Positions 17,865-27,487 of a stretch of DNA of 64,000 nucleotides are shown here, piece after piece (positions within the stretch are counted from its first letter, which is position 1; each line of letters begins with the position of its first letter). The DNA is from Pandoraea pnomenusa (GTDB taxonomy: Bacteria; Pseudomonadota; Gammaproteobacteria; Burkholderiales; Burkholderiaceae), in contig NZ_CP009553.3 of assembly GCF_000767615.3 (NCBI RefSeq), positions 3,286,001 to 3,350,000 on the forward strand. The letters run 5' to 3'. The translations under genes and the position numbers were made by a program. The notes below the pieces were generated by a model. The model saw nothing but the letters and a program-made list of their open reading frames with translations, ran no database searches and had not been told where the DNA came from.

Positions 17865-19934
17865 CTATCGGGCGACGCCGGACGCGACGGCAGGCGGCGC
17901 CACCGGCTGCGGTCGATCCGTCGAAGGCGGCGTGCCGGACGCCGAAGCGCGGCCCCGCTCCAGACGCGAGTCCCACCACATCGACACCAGCCAGCCTTCG
18001 GCGGTGAAGTACAGCGGCAACTTGTCCGGGAAGTGCAGATACTGCTTGTAGGCCATGCGATGGGTGGACGAGAACCAGTGCGGCACGATGTAGTACCCAT
18101 GCATGAGCACACGGTCGAGCGCGCGTGCGGCCGCGACGAGATCGTCGTAGGTGCGCGCACGCACGAGTTCGCCAAGCAACGTATCGACGGCCGGGTCCTT
18201 GAGCCCGATGACGTTGTCGGACCCCTCCACGTCGGCCGAACGGCTGCCGAAACGGTCGAGCAGCTCGGTGCCCGGAATCTGCGAGTCCGGATAACGCAGC
18301 GAAATCATGTCGAAGTCGAACGCCTCGAGGCGCTTCTGGTACAGCGCGAAATCGCTCGTGCGAAAGTTCAGCGTGATGCCGAGCTTCGCGAGATTGCGCG
18401 CGTAGGCCGAGGCGACCGGCCCCATCGCCCCGCCGTCGTCGAGGAATTCGAACACGAACGGCTCGCCTTTCGCATTGCGCAGCGCGCCGTCGCGATAGGT
18501 CCAGCCCGCCTGCGCCAACAACTCACGCGCCTGACGCAGGTTTTCGCGCAGGCTCGCGGGTGGAGCAGTCGTCGGCTGCACGACCATCGGCCCGAACACG
18601 GCCGGGTCGAGCGACTTGCGCAGCGGATCGAGCAGCTTGCGTTCGGCCTCGCCCGGCATGCCGCGTGCCGCGAGGTCACTGTTGGTGAAATAGCTGTAGA
18701 TGCGCTGGTACTGGTTGTAGAACAGCTGACGATTCAGCCACTGGAAGTCCAGTGCGAGGTCCAGCGCGCGGCGCACACGCACGTCGCGGAACTTGTCGCG
18801 GCGCGTGTTCAGAATGAAGCCCTGCATGCCGGCCGCATTGTGATGGGCGAATTCGCGCTTGACCAGTTCGCCGTCGCGAAAGCGCTTGCCCACGTAACTG
18901 CGTACCCAACTGCGCGCGCGATATTCGGTGGTGGCGTCGAATTCGCCCGCCTTGAAGCCTTCGAGCCGCACGATATCGTCGGCGTACATCTTGTAGACGA
19001 TGCGCTCGAAGTTGTAGGTCCCGCGCCGCACCGGCAGGTCGTTGCCCCAGTAGTTCGGGTCGCGGTGGAAGGCAATGCGACGGCCGCCTTCGTACGACTC
19101 GATCAGATACGGACCACTCGCGATCGGCGTCTCGAACGTGATGGCGTCGAATGCCTTGCGCTTGCCGTCGGCCCCCACGCCCCACTTCGGCGAGAACACC
19201 GGCACCGACGCCGCGAGCAGCGGCAGGTCGGGACTGACACGCCGGAAGTCGAAGCGCACCCGACGATTGTCGATCACCGTCACGCCCTTCACGTCGGCGA
19301 GCATCACTTTGTAACCCGGCGCTGCCTGCGGGCTCATGAGGGTGTCGAACGAGTATTTGACGTCCTGGGCGGTCACCGGGTCGCCGTTGTTGAAGTGCGC
19401 GGCCCGATTGATGTGAAACGTGACCGACGCCCCGTCGGGCGCCACCGCGATATCGTCGGCCAGCAGGCCGTATACGGTCGCCGGTTCATCCGCGCTGCCA
19501 ATGCCGAGCGTCTCGAACATCAGGCCCGACACGCCGGGCGGCGACGTGCCGCGCAGCGTGAACGGATTGAATTTATCGAAGCTCGTGCGCCGGTCCGGAT
19601 TGGCCAGTGTGAGCGTGCCGCCACGCGGCGCATCCGGATTGACGTAATCGAAGTGCGTGAACCCTTTCGGATATTTCGGCTCGCCGTACTGCGCGATGGC
19701 GTACTTGGCGTGTGCGTCCGGCGCAAACCACAGGATCGCCGACACAACGATGCCGACGACGGTCACGGCGAAGCGGGTCGAGAAGCGCGCGCCGGACACG
19801 ATGGACGCAGCGCACGCGAAGGTCTGGACGACCGGCGCGACGACGGCGCGCATCGACGCCGTTCGTCCGGCAATACGTGAGGCGGCAAACGAGGCCTGCG
19901 TCGAGTGTGGATGCCGTGTTGTGCGCGCGTTCAT
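17865..19934 (-). CDS. yejA: peptide ABC transporter periplasmic binding protein YejA
   Basis: This 689-residue extracellular solute-binding protein (family 5) has a long N-terminus with a hydrophobic core (FAVTVVGIVVSAILWFA) ending DAHA before Lys, so export by Sec is expected. The mature protein starts YAIAQYGEPKYPKGFTHFDY, the YejA signature. AGGAG lies just upstream of the ATG at 19932-19934. The open frame continues far upstream but the extra residues have no family similarity. It is first in yejABEF; an LpxO-like gene is divergent about 190 bp away, leaving room for the promoters of both. Confidence 0.95.
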   Translation of the reverse strand: MNARTTRHPHSTQASFAASRIAGRTASMRAVVAPVVQTFACAASIVSGARFSTRFAVTVVGIVVSAILWFAPDAHAKYAIAQYGEPKYPKGFTHFDYVNPDAPRGGTLTLANPDRRTSFDKFNPFTLRGTSPPGVSGLMFETLGIGSADEPATVYGLLADDIAVAPDGASVTFHINRAAHFNNGDPVTAQDVKYSFDTLMSPQAAPGYKVMLADVKGVTVIDNRRVRFDFRRVSPDLPLLAASVPVFSPKWGVGADGKRKAFDAITFETPIASGPYLIESYEGGRRIAFHRDPNYWGNDLPVRRGTYNFERIVYKMYADDIVRLEGFKAGEFDATTEYRARSWVRSYVGKRFRDGELVKREFAHHNAAGMQGFILNTRRDKFRDVRVRRALDLALDFQWLNRQLFYNQYQRIYSYFTNSDLAARGMPGEAERKLLDPLRKSLDPAVFGPMVVQPTTAPPASLRENLRQARELLAQAGWTYRDGALRNAKGEPFVFEFLDDGGAMGPVASAYARNLAKLGITLNFRTSDFALYQKRLEAFDFDMISLRYPDSQIPGTELLDRFGSRSADVEGSDNVIGLKDPAVDTLLGELVRARTYDDLVAAARALDRVLMHGYYIVPHWFSSTHRMAYKQYLHFPDKLPLYFTAEGWLVSMWWDSRLERGRASASGTPPSTDRPQPVAPPAVASGVAR

Positions 19935-20123
19935 GCGTCTCCTGTATTTGTCGGCGAGCCCCCGCCTGCCGGGGCACGGACGCATCCAGCCCCTCCCCCT
20001 GCCGCCGGTCGGAATCTCTCGCGGCCCGTGCTCGCGCAGCTTTGCCGCACGAGACTTGGCGTCACGACCAGACCGCGCGACAATTGTACCCAAAAGCCCG
20101 GCGATCACCGCACTGAAAGACAC

Positions 20124-21041
20124 ATGCGCGCCGGCCCGGTTCCCCCATCCGCGCCCTGGAGGCCGACGTTGCCCGCAACACGATCCCCCGTGCAAAACCC
20201 CAACCGCACCCTGCCCCGCTGGCTCGCGAAATTCTTCTTTCAGTGTGTCGAAGCGGCGCAGCGCCGGATTGCCCGGGGTTCGCTGGTCGGCGACAAACCC
20301 ATCTTCGACAATGCGCAGTTCCCGTGGGTCGAAGCGATCGAAGCGCAGGCACCGGCCATCGCGCGCGAACTCGAAGCGGTGCTTGCCACGCCGGGCCGTC
20401 TGCCCGCGTTCCACGAAATCTCGCCCGACGTTGCCACCATCACGCAGGACCATCAGTGGCAGACCTTCGTGTTTCTCGGCTATGGCATGCGCGCCGAGCG
20501 CAATCTTGCACGCTGCCCCGCCACCGCTGCCGCGCTCGACGGCATTCCGGGCCTGCGCACCGCCTTCTTCTCGATCCTCTCGCCAGGCAAGCAGATTCCG
20601 CTGCATCGCGGCCCCTACAACGGCGTATTGCGGCTGCATCTTGCGCTGAAGGTGCCGCGCGAGCGGGAGAAGTGCTGGATCGAGGTCGACGGCCAGCGCT
20701 ATGTGTGGCAGGTCAATCGCGCCGTCATCTTCGACGATGCATACCCGCATCAGGTGCACAACGACACCGACGAGACGCGCGTGGTGCTGTTCGTCGATTT
20801 CGAGCGCCCGTGCAAGCCACCCGTTTCCTGGCTCAACCGGCTGCTCCTCGCCTTCGCCCCGCTCACGCCCGAGCTTCAGCAAGCCAAGGCGAATCACGAG
20901 AAGTGGGAGCGGGACTATTACTCGGCGCCCAAGCCGGCCGCGGGTGATCCCGCCGGACCTGTCGGCGCGTCTGCCGCACCGTCCGGTGCGAGCGACGCAC
21001 ATCGCGCCGAAACGCTGTCGGACGAGCGGGCTCATCACTGA
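20124..21041 (+). CDS. lpxO: LpxO-like aspartyl/asparaginyl beta-hydroxylase (lipid A hydroxylase)
   Basis: This is a 305-residue iron(II)/2-oxoglutarate dioxygenase. The core matches LpxO: FFSILSPGKQIPLHRGPYNG with an iron-ligand His, RLHLALKVP, and FDDAYPHQVHNDTDETRVVL with the second His and the Arg that binds 2-oxoglutarate. LpxO adds a 2-hydroxyl to a secondary acyl chain of lipid A. The C-terminal ~45 residues are Ala/Pro-rich and probably disordered. The start is uncertain: ATG at 20124 is used, but a GTG at 20190 (VQNPNRTLPRWLAKF) is equally plausible. It is divergent from yejA. The symbol is a family-level assignment. Confidence 0.8.
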   Translation: MRAGPVPPSAPWRPTLPATRSPVQNPNRTLPRWLAKFFFQCVEAAQRRIARGSLVGDKPIFDNAQFPWVEAIEAQAPAIARELEAVLATPGRLPAFHEISPDVATITQDHQWQTFVFLGYGMRAERNLARCPATAAALDGIPGLRTAFFSILSPGKQIPLHRGPYNGVLRLHLALKVPREREKCWIEVDGQRYVWQVNRAVIFDDAYPHQVHNDTDETRVVLFVDFERPCKPPVSWLNRLLLAFAPLTPELQQAKANHEKWERDYYSAPKPAAGDPAGPVGASAAPSGASDAHRAETLSDERAHH

Positions 21042-21053
21042 GCGTCGGCCCAT

Positions 21054-21094
21054 GAAAAACCCCCAAGGGTTGGCGGTGCATCCAACGCTTGGGG
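21054..21094 (-). terminator. intrinsic terminator of the MdfA-like gene
   Basis: CCCCAAG-G-GTTGG pairs with CCAAC-G-CTTGGGG around one mismatch, and on the minus strand the stem is followed by a T run (21055-21059). The stem could also stop transcripts from the LpxO-like gene on the plus strand. Confidence 0.75.
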
Positions 21095-21154
21095 GGAATT
21101 TCAAAACTCGCTGGCGCCTTTCTTGTCTTTTTTGTTTACCGCGCGGCACGCCTA

Positions 21155-22387
21155 TCACGGCTGGCGTGCCGGATGCGCAAGCGGATCGTGCGCGGGCGGC
21201 GGCACGAAATTCGCCGCCAGCACGGCCACCAGCGCCGCGGCCGTCATTGCGCCGATGCCCAGCGCGGCGTCGCCGAAGTGCAGGTACGCCAGCTTCATCG
21301 ATTCGATCACCGCAACGGCCACGACAATGGTAATCATGCTGAGCATGCCGGCGACCGTGGCACGGTTGGGGCTATCCACCGCGAACAACGACTGGCGATA
21401 CACCACGCCGTAGCACATGCCCATGCCGAATGCGTGCAACGTCGTGCCCACGAGCAGCGCCGGATATCCCGGCGCGAGAATCGCGGTCCCGATGAGCGAG
21501 ACGGCCGCGCCGATGAGCATCGCCGCCACACCGGTGGCCAGCACGCGAGCGTTCGACCAGCGACCCACCTGACGCGACAGGAGCAGATTGCCGAGAATCA
21601 GCGCCGCGAACACCGGCAACTGCAGCAGTGCATATTGCATCTGCGACATTCCCGCACGCTCGATCAGGAATACCGGGCCGAGCGCAATCCATGTGAGCAG
21701 CGGCGTCACCGCCAACCCGGTGAGCACCGCACCGCGCCAAAAGCGCGTGCTCGAGAGCGGCAGCCTGTAACCCTGCCACAACGAGCGGGCGTTGAGCGCG
21801 CTGCGATCGTGTCGCGAGAGTTCCGGCATGGTGCGGTACAAGCCGACGAAAGAGACCACGGCGACCAGCGCGATCAGCCAGAAGATGCTGCGCCACGACA
21901 GGTACGACACCACGGCGGCGCCCGCGAGCGGGCCGAACATCGGCGAGAGCAGCGAGACATTCGCCATGAGCGCCATGACCCGCACGGCAGTCTTCTCTTC
22001 GAATGCTTCATGGACAGTCGGATAACCCACCGTCAGCACGAAACAGCAGCCCATGCCCTGAAGGAAGCGCAGCAGAATGAATTGCGACATGGTCTGCACA
22101 TAATGCATCGTCACACAGGCCGCGATGAACATGACCAGTCCCGAGAGCAGCACCCGACGCCGCCCGAAGCGATCGGCCAGCGGGCCGAGCAGCCACTGCA
22201 GGCTCGCATTGCCGAGCATGGCGGCCGTCAGGGCCAGCGTAATCATGTCCGCCGTCGCACCGAACTCGCGCGTGACGAGCGGCATGCCCGGCATGATCAT
22301 GTCGTTCGAGACGTAGACGGCAAACTCGAAGAGCACCAGCGACAGGGGAAACCAGAATCGTGAGACAGGCTTGGCGAAGTGAGACAC
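21155..22387 (-). CDS. mdfA: MdfA-type multidrug efflux transporter (MFS)
   Basis: This 410-residue 12-helix transporter is the same length as E. coli MdfA and shares its signature regions: FPLSLVLFEFAVYVSNDM near the N-terminus with the membrane-buried Glu21 (equivalent to MdfA Glu26), LQWLLGPLADRFGRRRVLL (motif A), LLRFLQGMGCCFV with the conserved Arg, and LALTAAMLGNASLQWLLGPL. It exports cationic and neutral drugs by proton antiport in that family. The GTG at 22385-22387 is preferred because AAAGGAG lies upstream; the 51-codon extension lacks family similarity. It is a single gene with its own terminator. Confidence 0.88.
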   Translation of the reverse strand: MSHFAKPVSRFWFPLSLVLFEFAVYVSNDMIMPGMPLVTREFGATADMITLALTAAMLGNASLQWLLGPLADRFGRRRVLLSGLVMFIAACVTMHYVQTMSQFILLRFLQGMGCCFVLTVGYPTVHEAFEEKTAVRVMALMANVSLLSPMFGPLAGAAVVSYLSWRSIFWLIALVAVVSFVGLYRTMPELSRHDRSALNARSLWQGYRLPLSSTRFWRGAVLTGLAVTPLLTWIALGPVFLIERAGMSQMQYALLQLPVFAALILGNLLLSRQVGRWSNARVLATGVAAMLIGAAVSLIGTAILAPGYPALLVGTTLHAFGMGMCYGVVYRQSLFAVDSPNRATVAGMLSMITIVVAVAVIESMKLAYLHFGDAALGIGAMTAAALVAVLAANFVPPPAHDPLAHPARQP

Positions 22388-22436
22388 CTCGTTAAGGCTC
22401 CTTTGTGCGGCCACGGCTCGTGACAATGGCGCACGT

Positions 22437-22478
22437 AAAAAGACAACACCCCCGGCGCCTGCGAGGCACCGGGGGTGT
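22437..22478 (-). terminator. intrinsic terminator of the FKBP gene
   Basis: ACACCCCCGG pairs with CCGGGGGTGT. On the minus strand the stem runs into TGTCTTTTTAC. It lies between the FKBP gene and the MdfA-like gene. Confidence 0.85.
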
Positions 22479-22520
22479 CTGTTGCATCGACTATGCCGTA
22501 TTCGTACGGCTTTCGATGGT

Positions 22521-22862
22521 TCAGACGTCCAACAGTTCAACCTCGAAGACCAGCGTTGCGTTGGGCGGAATCACACCGCCGGCGCCGCGGGCGCCGTAAC
22601 CGAGTTGCGGCGGAATGACCAGCTTGCGCTTGCCGCCGACCTTCATGCCCTGAACGCCTTCGTCCCAGCCGCGAATGACCATGCCGCCGCCGAGCACGAA
22701 GTCGAACGGTTGGTTACGGTCCTTGCTGGAGTCGAATTTCGTGCCGTCGGTGAGCCATCCCGTGTAGTGCACGGAGACGGTCTTGCCTGCGACGGCTTCG
22801 GCGCCTTCGCCCACTTGCAGGTCGTCGTATTCCAGGCCGGAAGAGGTGGTGATGGTCGACAT
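22521..22862 (-). CDS. FKBP-type peptidyl-prolyl cis-trans isomerase
   Basis: This 113-residue single-domain cytoplasmic FKBP contains [38 protein letters not shown] and [20 protein letters not shown], covering the active-site aromatic pocket. The start ATG at 22860-22862 has GAGGA upstream and yields the usual N-terminus ([15 protein letters not shown]). Single-domain FKBPs of this kind in Burkholderia are Mip-like folding helpers. It is flanked by terminators on both sides, so it is monocistronic. Confidence 0.95.
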   Translation of the reverse strand: MSTITTSSGLEYDDLQVGEGAEAVAGKTVSVHYTGWLTDGTKFDSSKDRNQPFDFVLGGGMVIRGWDEGVQGMKVGGKRKLVIPPQLGYGARGAGGVIPPNATLVFEVELLDV

Positions 22863-22935
22863 GTTGATCCTCGCTCGAAAGGCGGATGATGGAATGATAC
22901 CGACGCGCGAGATATCGCCAACGCGCGAACTCGGG

Positions 22936-22974
22936 AAAGAAAAAAACCCCCGGCTCTCCGCGAAGAGCCGGGGG
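22936..22974 (-). terminator. intrinsic terminator of tRNA-Ser
   Basis: ACCCCCGGCTCT and AGAGCCGGGGGT form a perfect 12-bp stem followed on the minus strand by a long T-rich run. It lies about 20 bases after the tRNA 3' end. Confidence 0.9.
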
Positions 22975-22992
22975 TGTTCCGCCAAGGCGACT

Positions 22993-23086
22993 TGGCGGAG
23001 ACGGAGGGATTCGAACCCTCGATCCAGGTTTTGGCCCAGATGCTCCCTTAGCAGGGGAGTGCCTTCGACCTCTCGGCCACGTCTCC
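22993..23086 (-). tRNA. tRNA-Ser, anticodon GCU
   Basis: The minus strand folds into a class II tRNA. The acceptor stem GGAGACG pairs with CGTCTCC, followed by discriminator G and an encoded CCA. The anticodon arm CTCCCCTGCTAAGGGAG carries GCT (reads AGC/AGU serine codons). A long variable arm and a TTCGAATCC T-loop complete it. A consensus promoter and an intrinsic terminator flank it. Confidence 0.97.
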
Positions 23087-23129
23087 CAAACTTGTCGTCA
23101 CATCAGGGAGGTGATGTAACGAAGGCGTG

Positions 23130-23158
23130 ATATTACCTACTGTTCGCGGTGTCGTCAA
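23130..23158 (-). promoter_or_regulatory. sigma-70 promoter of tRNA-Ser
   Basis: TTGACG (23153-23158) and TAATAT (23130-23135) on the minus strand are 17 bases apart. A small hairpin (ACATCA...TGATGT, about 23098-23117) lies in the leader before the tRNA and may be a processing signal. Confidence 0.75.
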
Positions 23159-23321
23159 ACAATATGCGCATGGAAATCCAACTTTTTTTGCGTACGTGTC
23201 ATGCACTCGACACGTTAGGGGATTTTTCTGCGCATCACCTGACACCACGGCGCGCATTTCGCGCTTCGGGCCGCACACCTCGCACAGATATGCGGCACCG
23301 GTCTTCACGACGCCGGATCGC

Positions 23322-24572
23322 TTATGCCTGATCGAGCTCGAACGCCTTATGCAGCGCGCGCACTGCGAGCTCCATGTACTTCTCGTCGATCAGCACCGAG
23401 ATCTTGATTTCCGACGTCGAAATCAGCTGGATGTTGATGCCCTCTTCCGACAGCGTGCGGAACGCCTTGCTGGCGATTCCGACGTGCGAGCGCATGCCCA
23501 CGCCGACGATCGAGACCTTCGAGACCTTCGGGTCACCCACGACTTCCGCCGCACCGATGTGACCCTGCACGTCGTTCTGCAGCAATGCCATGGCGCGCTG
23601 ATATTCGCCGCGCGGCACCGTGAACGTGAAGTCGGTCTTCCCCTCGACGCTCAGGTTCTGGATGATCATGTCGACATCGATGTTCGCGTCGGCGATCGGG
23701 CCGAGGATCTGATAGGCAATGCCCGGGCGATCCGGCACGCCGCGCACGGTGATCTTGGCCTCGTCGCGCTGGAATGCGATACCCGAGATGATGGCCTTTT
23801 CCATTTGTTCGTCTTCCTCAAAAGTAATCAGCGTGCCCGAGCGCGCTTCTTCGTCGAGCGCGATCATCGGATCGGTCAGGCTCGAGAGCACACGAGTCTT
23901 GACCTGGTACTTGCCGGCAAACTCCACCGAGCGGATCTGCAGCACCTTCGAGCCGAGGCTGGCCATTTCCAGCATCTCTTCGAAAGTGACCTTGTCCAGA
24001 CGGCGCGCTTCGTCCACCACGCGCGGATCGGTCGTGTACACGCCGTCGACGTCGGTGTAGATCAGGCATTCGTCGGCCTTGAGCGCGGCCGCCACGGCCA
24101 CGGCCGAGGTGTCGGAGCCGCCGCGACCGAGCGTGGTCACGTTGCCGTTCGGATCGATCCCCTGGAAGCCGGTAATGACCACCACGCGTCCGGCGTCGAG
24201 ATCGGCCATCACGCGCTTGTCGTCGATTTCCGAAATGCGGGCCTTCGTGAAAGCACTGTCGGTCTTGATCGGTACTTGCCAGCCGGCGTAGCTCACGGCA
24301 TCGACGCCCGCTTCCTTGAGGGCAATCGCCAGCAGGCCAACGCTCACCTGCTCGCCGGTGGCGGCAATGGCGTCGAGTTCGCGCGGGTCGGGTTGGGCCG
24401 AAATTTCCTTGGCCAGACCCAGCAGACGATTGGTCTCGCCGGACATCGCCGACGGCACCACCACCATCTTGTGACCGGCCTTGTGCCACTTGGCCACGCG
24501 CTTGGCGACATTCTTGATGCGCTCCACCGAGCCCATCGACGTGCCGCCGTATTTGTGTACGATCAGAGCCAT
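23322..24572 (-). CDS. lysC: aspartate kinase
   Basis: This 416-residue enzyme makes aspartyl-phosphate, the first step to lysine, methionine and threonine. It has the N-terminal KYGGTSMG motif, the kinase core with [15 protein letters not shown] and [12 protein letters not shown], and two C-terminal ACT domains ([20 protein letters not shown] and [20 protein letters not shown]). Tandem ACT domains in this class bind lysine and threonine for concerted feedback inhibition. It is monofunctional. The next enzyme of the pathway, asd, is encoded in the same window at 59479. No lysine riboswitch is visible upstream. Confidence 0.97.
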   Translation of the reverse strand: MALIVHKYGGTSMGSVERIKNVAKRVAKWHKAGHKMVVVPSAMSGETNRLLGLAKEISAQPDPRELDAIAATGEQVSVGLLAIALKEAGVDAVSYAGWQVPIKTDSAFTKARISEIDDKRVMADLDAGRVVVITGFQGIDPNGNVTTLGRGGSDTSAVAVAAALKADECLIYTDVDGVYTTDPRVVDEARRLDKVTFEEMLEMASLGSKVLQIRSVEFAGKYQVKTRVLSSLTDPMIALDEEARSGTLITFEEDEQMEKAIISGIAFQRDEAKITVRGVPDRPGIAYQILGPIADANIDVDMIIQNLSVEGKTDFTFTVPRGEYQRAMALLQNDVQGHIGAAEVVGDPKVSKVSIVGVGMRSHVGIASKAFRTLSEEGINIQLISTSEIKISVLIDEKYMELAVRALHKAFELDQA

Positions 24573-24803
24573 AACATTGCTAACACATTGATTTAAAACC
24601 GTTTATGAATCCTGCGCGGATACCCTCGCCGGAGTATCGGTGACGTTTCGATTCGCGAACTTTTGATTATCGCACGAATGTATCGCGCCTGAGGCAGTTC
24701 GGCGCAGATTGCACTGCGCACACCGTCGTCGGCCGCACGCGGCGGCAGATTGTGCTGCATTTCGCAGACGTTTCGGAACGAGATGCTTCCGTGGCTGCGG
24801 CGC

Positions 24804-26360
24804 TCACGCCTCGTCGCGCCACGTCATTTGCCAGCGAGCACCGCCCTGCTCGCCCTGCGATCCGCCATCGATACCGAGGCGAGGCACGAAAAGGATCGCG
24901 TCGCCCTGCCAGACGATCGGCACGTTGCGCAACCACGCAGCGATGCCGCGACTCTGATACCAGTGCTTCAGCGAACGCGAGTGCCCCCGCGCATGCTCGC
25001 GCCACCGCTCGCCGCCCGCTCTCGCCCGCGCAACCAACGGCCGGGCACGCAGCACATGTTCGTCGACCGTCCCACCGGCGGCGGCCCCCGGGGTCGCCGG
25101 CGAGTTCGGTGAAAGCGGTGAAAGCGGCGTGAAGACGATGCTTCCTTTCCACGCGGGCAGGCGCCACTCTCGCTCCCCTGACCAGCGCAACATCACGTCC
25201 GGCGCCACGTCGTCGCGACCGGCGGCGTCGTAGACGGCCGTCCACTGCAACGCATCGCGATACAGACGCAACACGGCGTCGCCGTGCGGCAATTCAAGCG
25301 ACGCGTCGACATGCGCATCGCGAATCTGGCGAACCCACTCGTCGAGTCGCGCCTCCGGGGGCGTCGCCAGGCCGCGGCGCGCCGCCCAGAACCGCAACAG
25401 GTTGGCAAGTCTTGCGGCATCGAGCGACTGCAACCGGCTGCGCTGCAATCGTTCCCGCCCGTCTCCATGCGCATCGCACGGCACGCAGGCCATGTCGAAG
25501 TCGAGTTGCGCCAGTTGGTCGAGCAGTGTCTGGGCTTGCGCCGCGTGGCGCGCGAATCGCGCGAGCGTCTCGCGATACGCGGGCACATGCCGTGAGATGG
25601 CGGGCATGACATCGTGGCGCAACGCGTTGCGCAAATACTGGCGATCCTCGTTCGACGGATCCTCGACCCATGACAATGAGCGCGCCTTCGCGTACGCATG
25701 CATCGTCTCGCGCGAGACATCGAGCAAAGGGCGCAGCAAACGCGTGCGGGTCGCCTCGCGTGCGGCGCCCGGCAACGACCCTTCCACGGCCATCGCCGCC
25801 ACCCCCGGCAAACCGGCGCCGCGCAGCATCTGCAACAGGACGGTTTCCGCCTGATCATTCGCGTGGTGCGCCGTGAGCAGTGCGTCGATGTCGTGCTCGC
25901 GGCAACTCGCCGCAAGCGCCTCGTAACGCAAGGCGCGTGCCGCACCTTCGGTGCCCTGACGGGCGTCTCGCGGCACGTCGACCTGATGCGATGCGAAAGC
26001 GAAGCCGCGCATACGCGCCTCGCGCTCGCATATCGCAAGCCAATCGTCAGCGTGAGGAGACAATCCGTGATGAATGTGGACGGCCAGCGGCTGGGCTACC
26101 GCGTCGCCGGCCTGACGTCTCGCGTGGACCCAACGGGCGAGCGCGTCGAGCAACACCATCGAGTCCAGCCCGCCGCTCAGGGCCAGCGCGAGACGCGGCG
26201 TGCCGGGCGTGCCGGGCGTGGCGAGCGCCATGCGCAACGCGACGTCCACATGTGCAACTGCCGCGTCGCATCGGGGGGATGCGAACGCGGCAGTGGATGA
26301 ATCGTGATGTGGCATCGGATTCGGCGTCATCGCCACCAAGGGCGACGACGCATCGGCCAT
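24804..26360 (-). CDS. tilS: tRNA(Ile)-lysidine synthetase
   Basis: TilS converts C34 of tRNA-Ile(CAU) to lysidine so that it reads AUA. The PP-loop ALSGGLDSMVLL is at 60-71 and is followed by family motifs VHIHHGLSPHADDW and LLTAHHANDQAETVLLQML. The total of 518 residues is on the long side, with a basic linker and a C-terminal domain containing SLKHWYQSRGIAAWLRNVPI. The ATG at 26358-26360 lies 4 bases after the accA stop, suggesting coupled translation; further in-frame ATGs at 26330 and beyond are possible starts. Confidence 0.93.
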   Translation of the reverse strand: MADASSPLVAMTPNPMPHHDSSTAAFASPRCDAAVAHVDVALRMALATPGTPGTPRLALALSGGLDSMVLLDALARWVHARRQAGDAVAQPLAVHIHHGLSPHADDWLAICEREARMRGFAFASHQVDVPRDARQGTEGAARALRYEALAASCREHDIDALLTAHHANDQAETVLLQMLRGAGLPGVAAMAVEGSLPGAAREATRTRLLRPLLDVSRETMHAYAKARSLSWVEDPSNEDRQYLRNALRHDVMPAISRHVPAYRETLARFARHAAQAQTLLDQLAQLDFDMACVPCDAHGDGRERLQRSRLQSLDAARLANLLRFWAARRGLATPPEARLDEWVRQIRDAHVDASLELPHGDAVLRLYRDALQWTAVYDAAGRDDVAPDVMLRWSGEREWRLPAWKGSIVFTPLSPLSPNSPATPGAAAGGTVDEHVLRARPLVARARAGGERWREHARGHSRSLKHWYQSRGIAAWLRNVPIVWQGDAILFVPRLGIDGGSQGEQGGARWQMTWRDEA

Positions 26361-26364
26361 CGAA

Positions 26365-27333
26365 TTACTTCGCGCCGGCTTCCTTGAATTTGCCATAAGT
26401 CATCAGGCGCTCGAAGCGGCGCTCGAGCAACTCCTTGTGGCTCATGCCCTGGAACTGACGCAGCGAATCGGCCAGTGCGCGCTTGAGCATGCCGGCCATG
26501 CCGAGCGGATCGCGATGCGCGCCGCCCAGCGGCTCATTGATGATCTTGTCGATCAGGCCAAGCGCCTTCAGGCGGTGCGCCGTCAGGCCCAGGGCTTCCG
26601 CGGCCTCGGGCGCCTTGGCGGCACTCTTCCACAGGATGGATGCGCAACCTTCGGGCGAGATGACCGAGTAGGTCGAGAACTGCAACATCATGACCGTATC
26701 GGCGACGGCCACGGCCAACGCACCGCCCGAACCGCCCTCGCCGATGATCGTGGTGATGATCGGCGTCTTGAGTTCGGTCATCACGTACAGGTTGCGACCG
26801 ATGGCCTCCGACTGACCACGCTCTTCGGCGTCGATGCCCGGATAGGCCCCCGGCGTATCGACGAACGTGAAGATCGGCAGGCCGAACTTCTCGGCGAGCT
26901 TCATCAGGCGCATGGCCTTGCGATAGCCCTCCGGTCGCGGCATGCCGAAATTGCGCATGGCGCGCTCCTTCGTGTCGCGCCCCTTCTGGTGACCGATCAC
27001 CATGCAGGCCTGACCGTTGAAACGCGCCATGCCGCCCACGATCGCGTGATCGTCCGAGAAGGCCCGGTCGCCATGCAGTTCGTGGAAGTCGGTAAAGATG
27101 TCGCGAATGTAGTCAAGCGTGTACGGACGCTGCGGGTGACGCGAAATTTGCGAAACCTGCCACGGCGACAGGTTCGTATAGATGTCTTTGGTGAGCTGCT
27201 GGCTCTTCTTGGAGAGGCGCTCGATCTCTTCGGAAATATCGACGGCGGAGTCGTCTTGCACGAAGCGCAGCTCTTCAATCTTCGCTTCGAGCTCGGCGAT
27301 CGGCTGTTCAAAATCCAAAAAGGTGTTCTTCAT
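26365..27333 (-). CDS. accA: acetyl-CoA carboxylase carboxyltransferase subunit alpha
   Basis: AccA pairs with AccD to transfer the carboxyl group from biotin to acetyl-CoA, starting fatty-acid synthesis. It has 322 residues, the usual length. Conserved regions visible are [58 protein letters not shown] and [20 protein letters not shown]. The start is the ATG at 27331-27333 ([16 protein letters not shown]); the 28 upstream residues in the open frame do not fit the family. accD is separate at 50607. Confidence 0.97.
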   Translation of the reverse strand: MKNTFLDFEQPIAELEAKIEELRFVQDDSAVDISEEIERLSKKSQQLTKDIYTNLSPWQVSQISRHPQRPYTLDYIRDIFTDFHELHGDRAFSDDHAIVGGMARFNGQACMVIGHQKGRDTKERAMRNFGMPRPEGYRKAMRLMKLAEKFGLPIFTFVDTPGAYPGIDAEERGQSEAIGRNLYVMTELKTPIITTIIGEGGSGGALAVAVADTVMMLQFSTYSVISPEGCASILWKSAAKAPEAAEALGLTAHRLKALGLIDKIINEPLGGAHRDPLGMAGMLKRALADSLRQFQGMSHKELLERRFERLMTYGKFKEAGAK

Positions 27334-27487
27334 CAGGTTTCCCCGGAAATGCGGCAGCGTATTGTACCGCCGGCAACGTCTACCCGGTCGACATAGACAA
27401 CTTTCATCGACTCGCAACTCACAATAGACGTCAATAATGGCTGGATGAAACGGAATGGACGCGGATTATACGTCCTGGGCGAAACAA

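Noticed and set aside
17820..19880. 686-residue plus-strand open frame opposite yejA
   Set aside because: Same reasons: basic low-information sequence antisense to yejA.
17865..21158. 1097-residue frame ending in YejA
   Set aside because: The upstream 400 residues are antisense to the LpxO-like gene and lack similarity; the AGGAG-preceded ATG at 19932-19934 is right.
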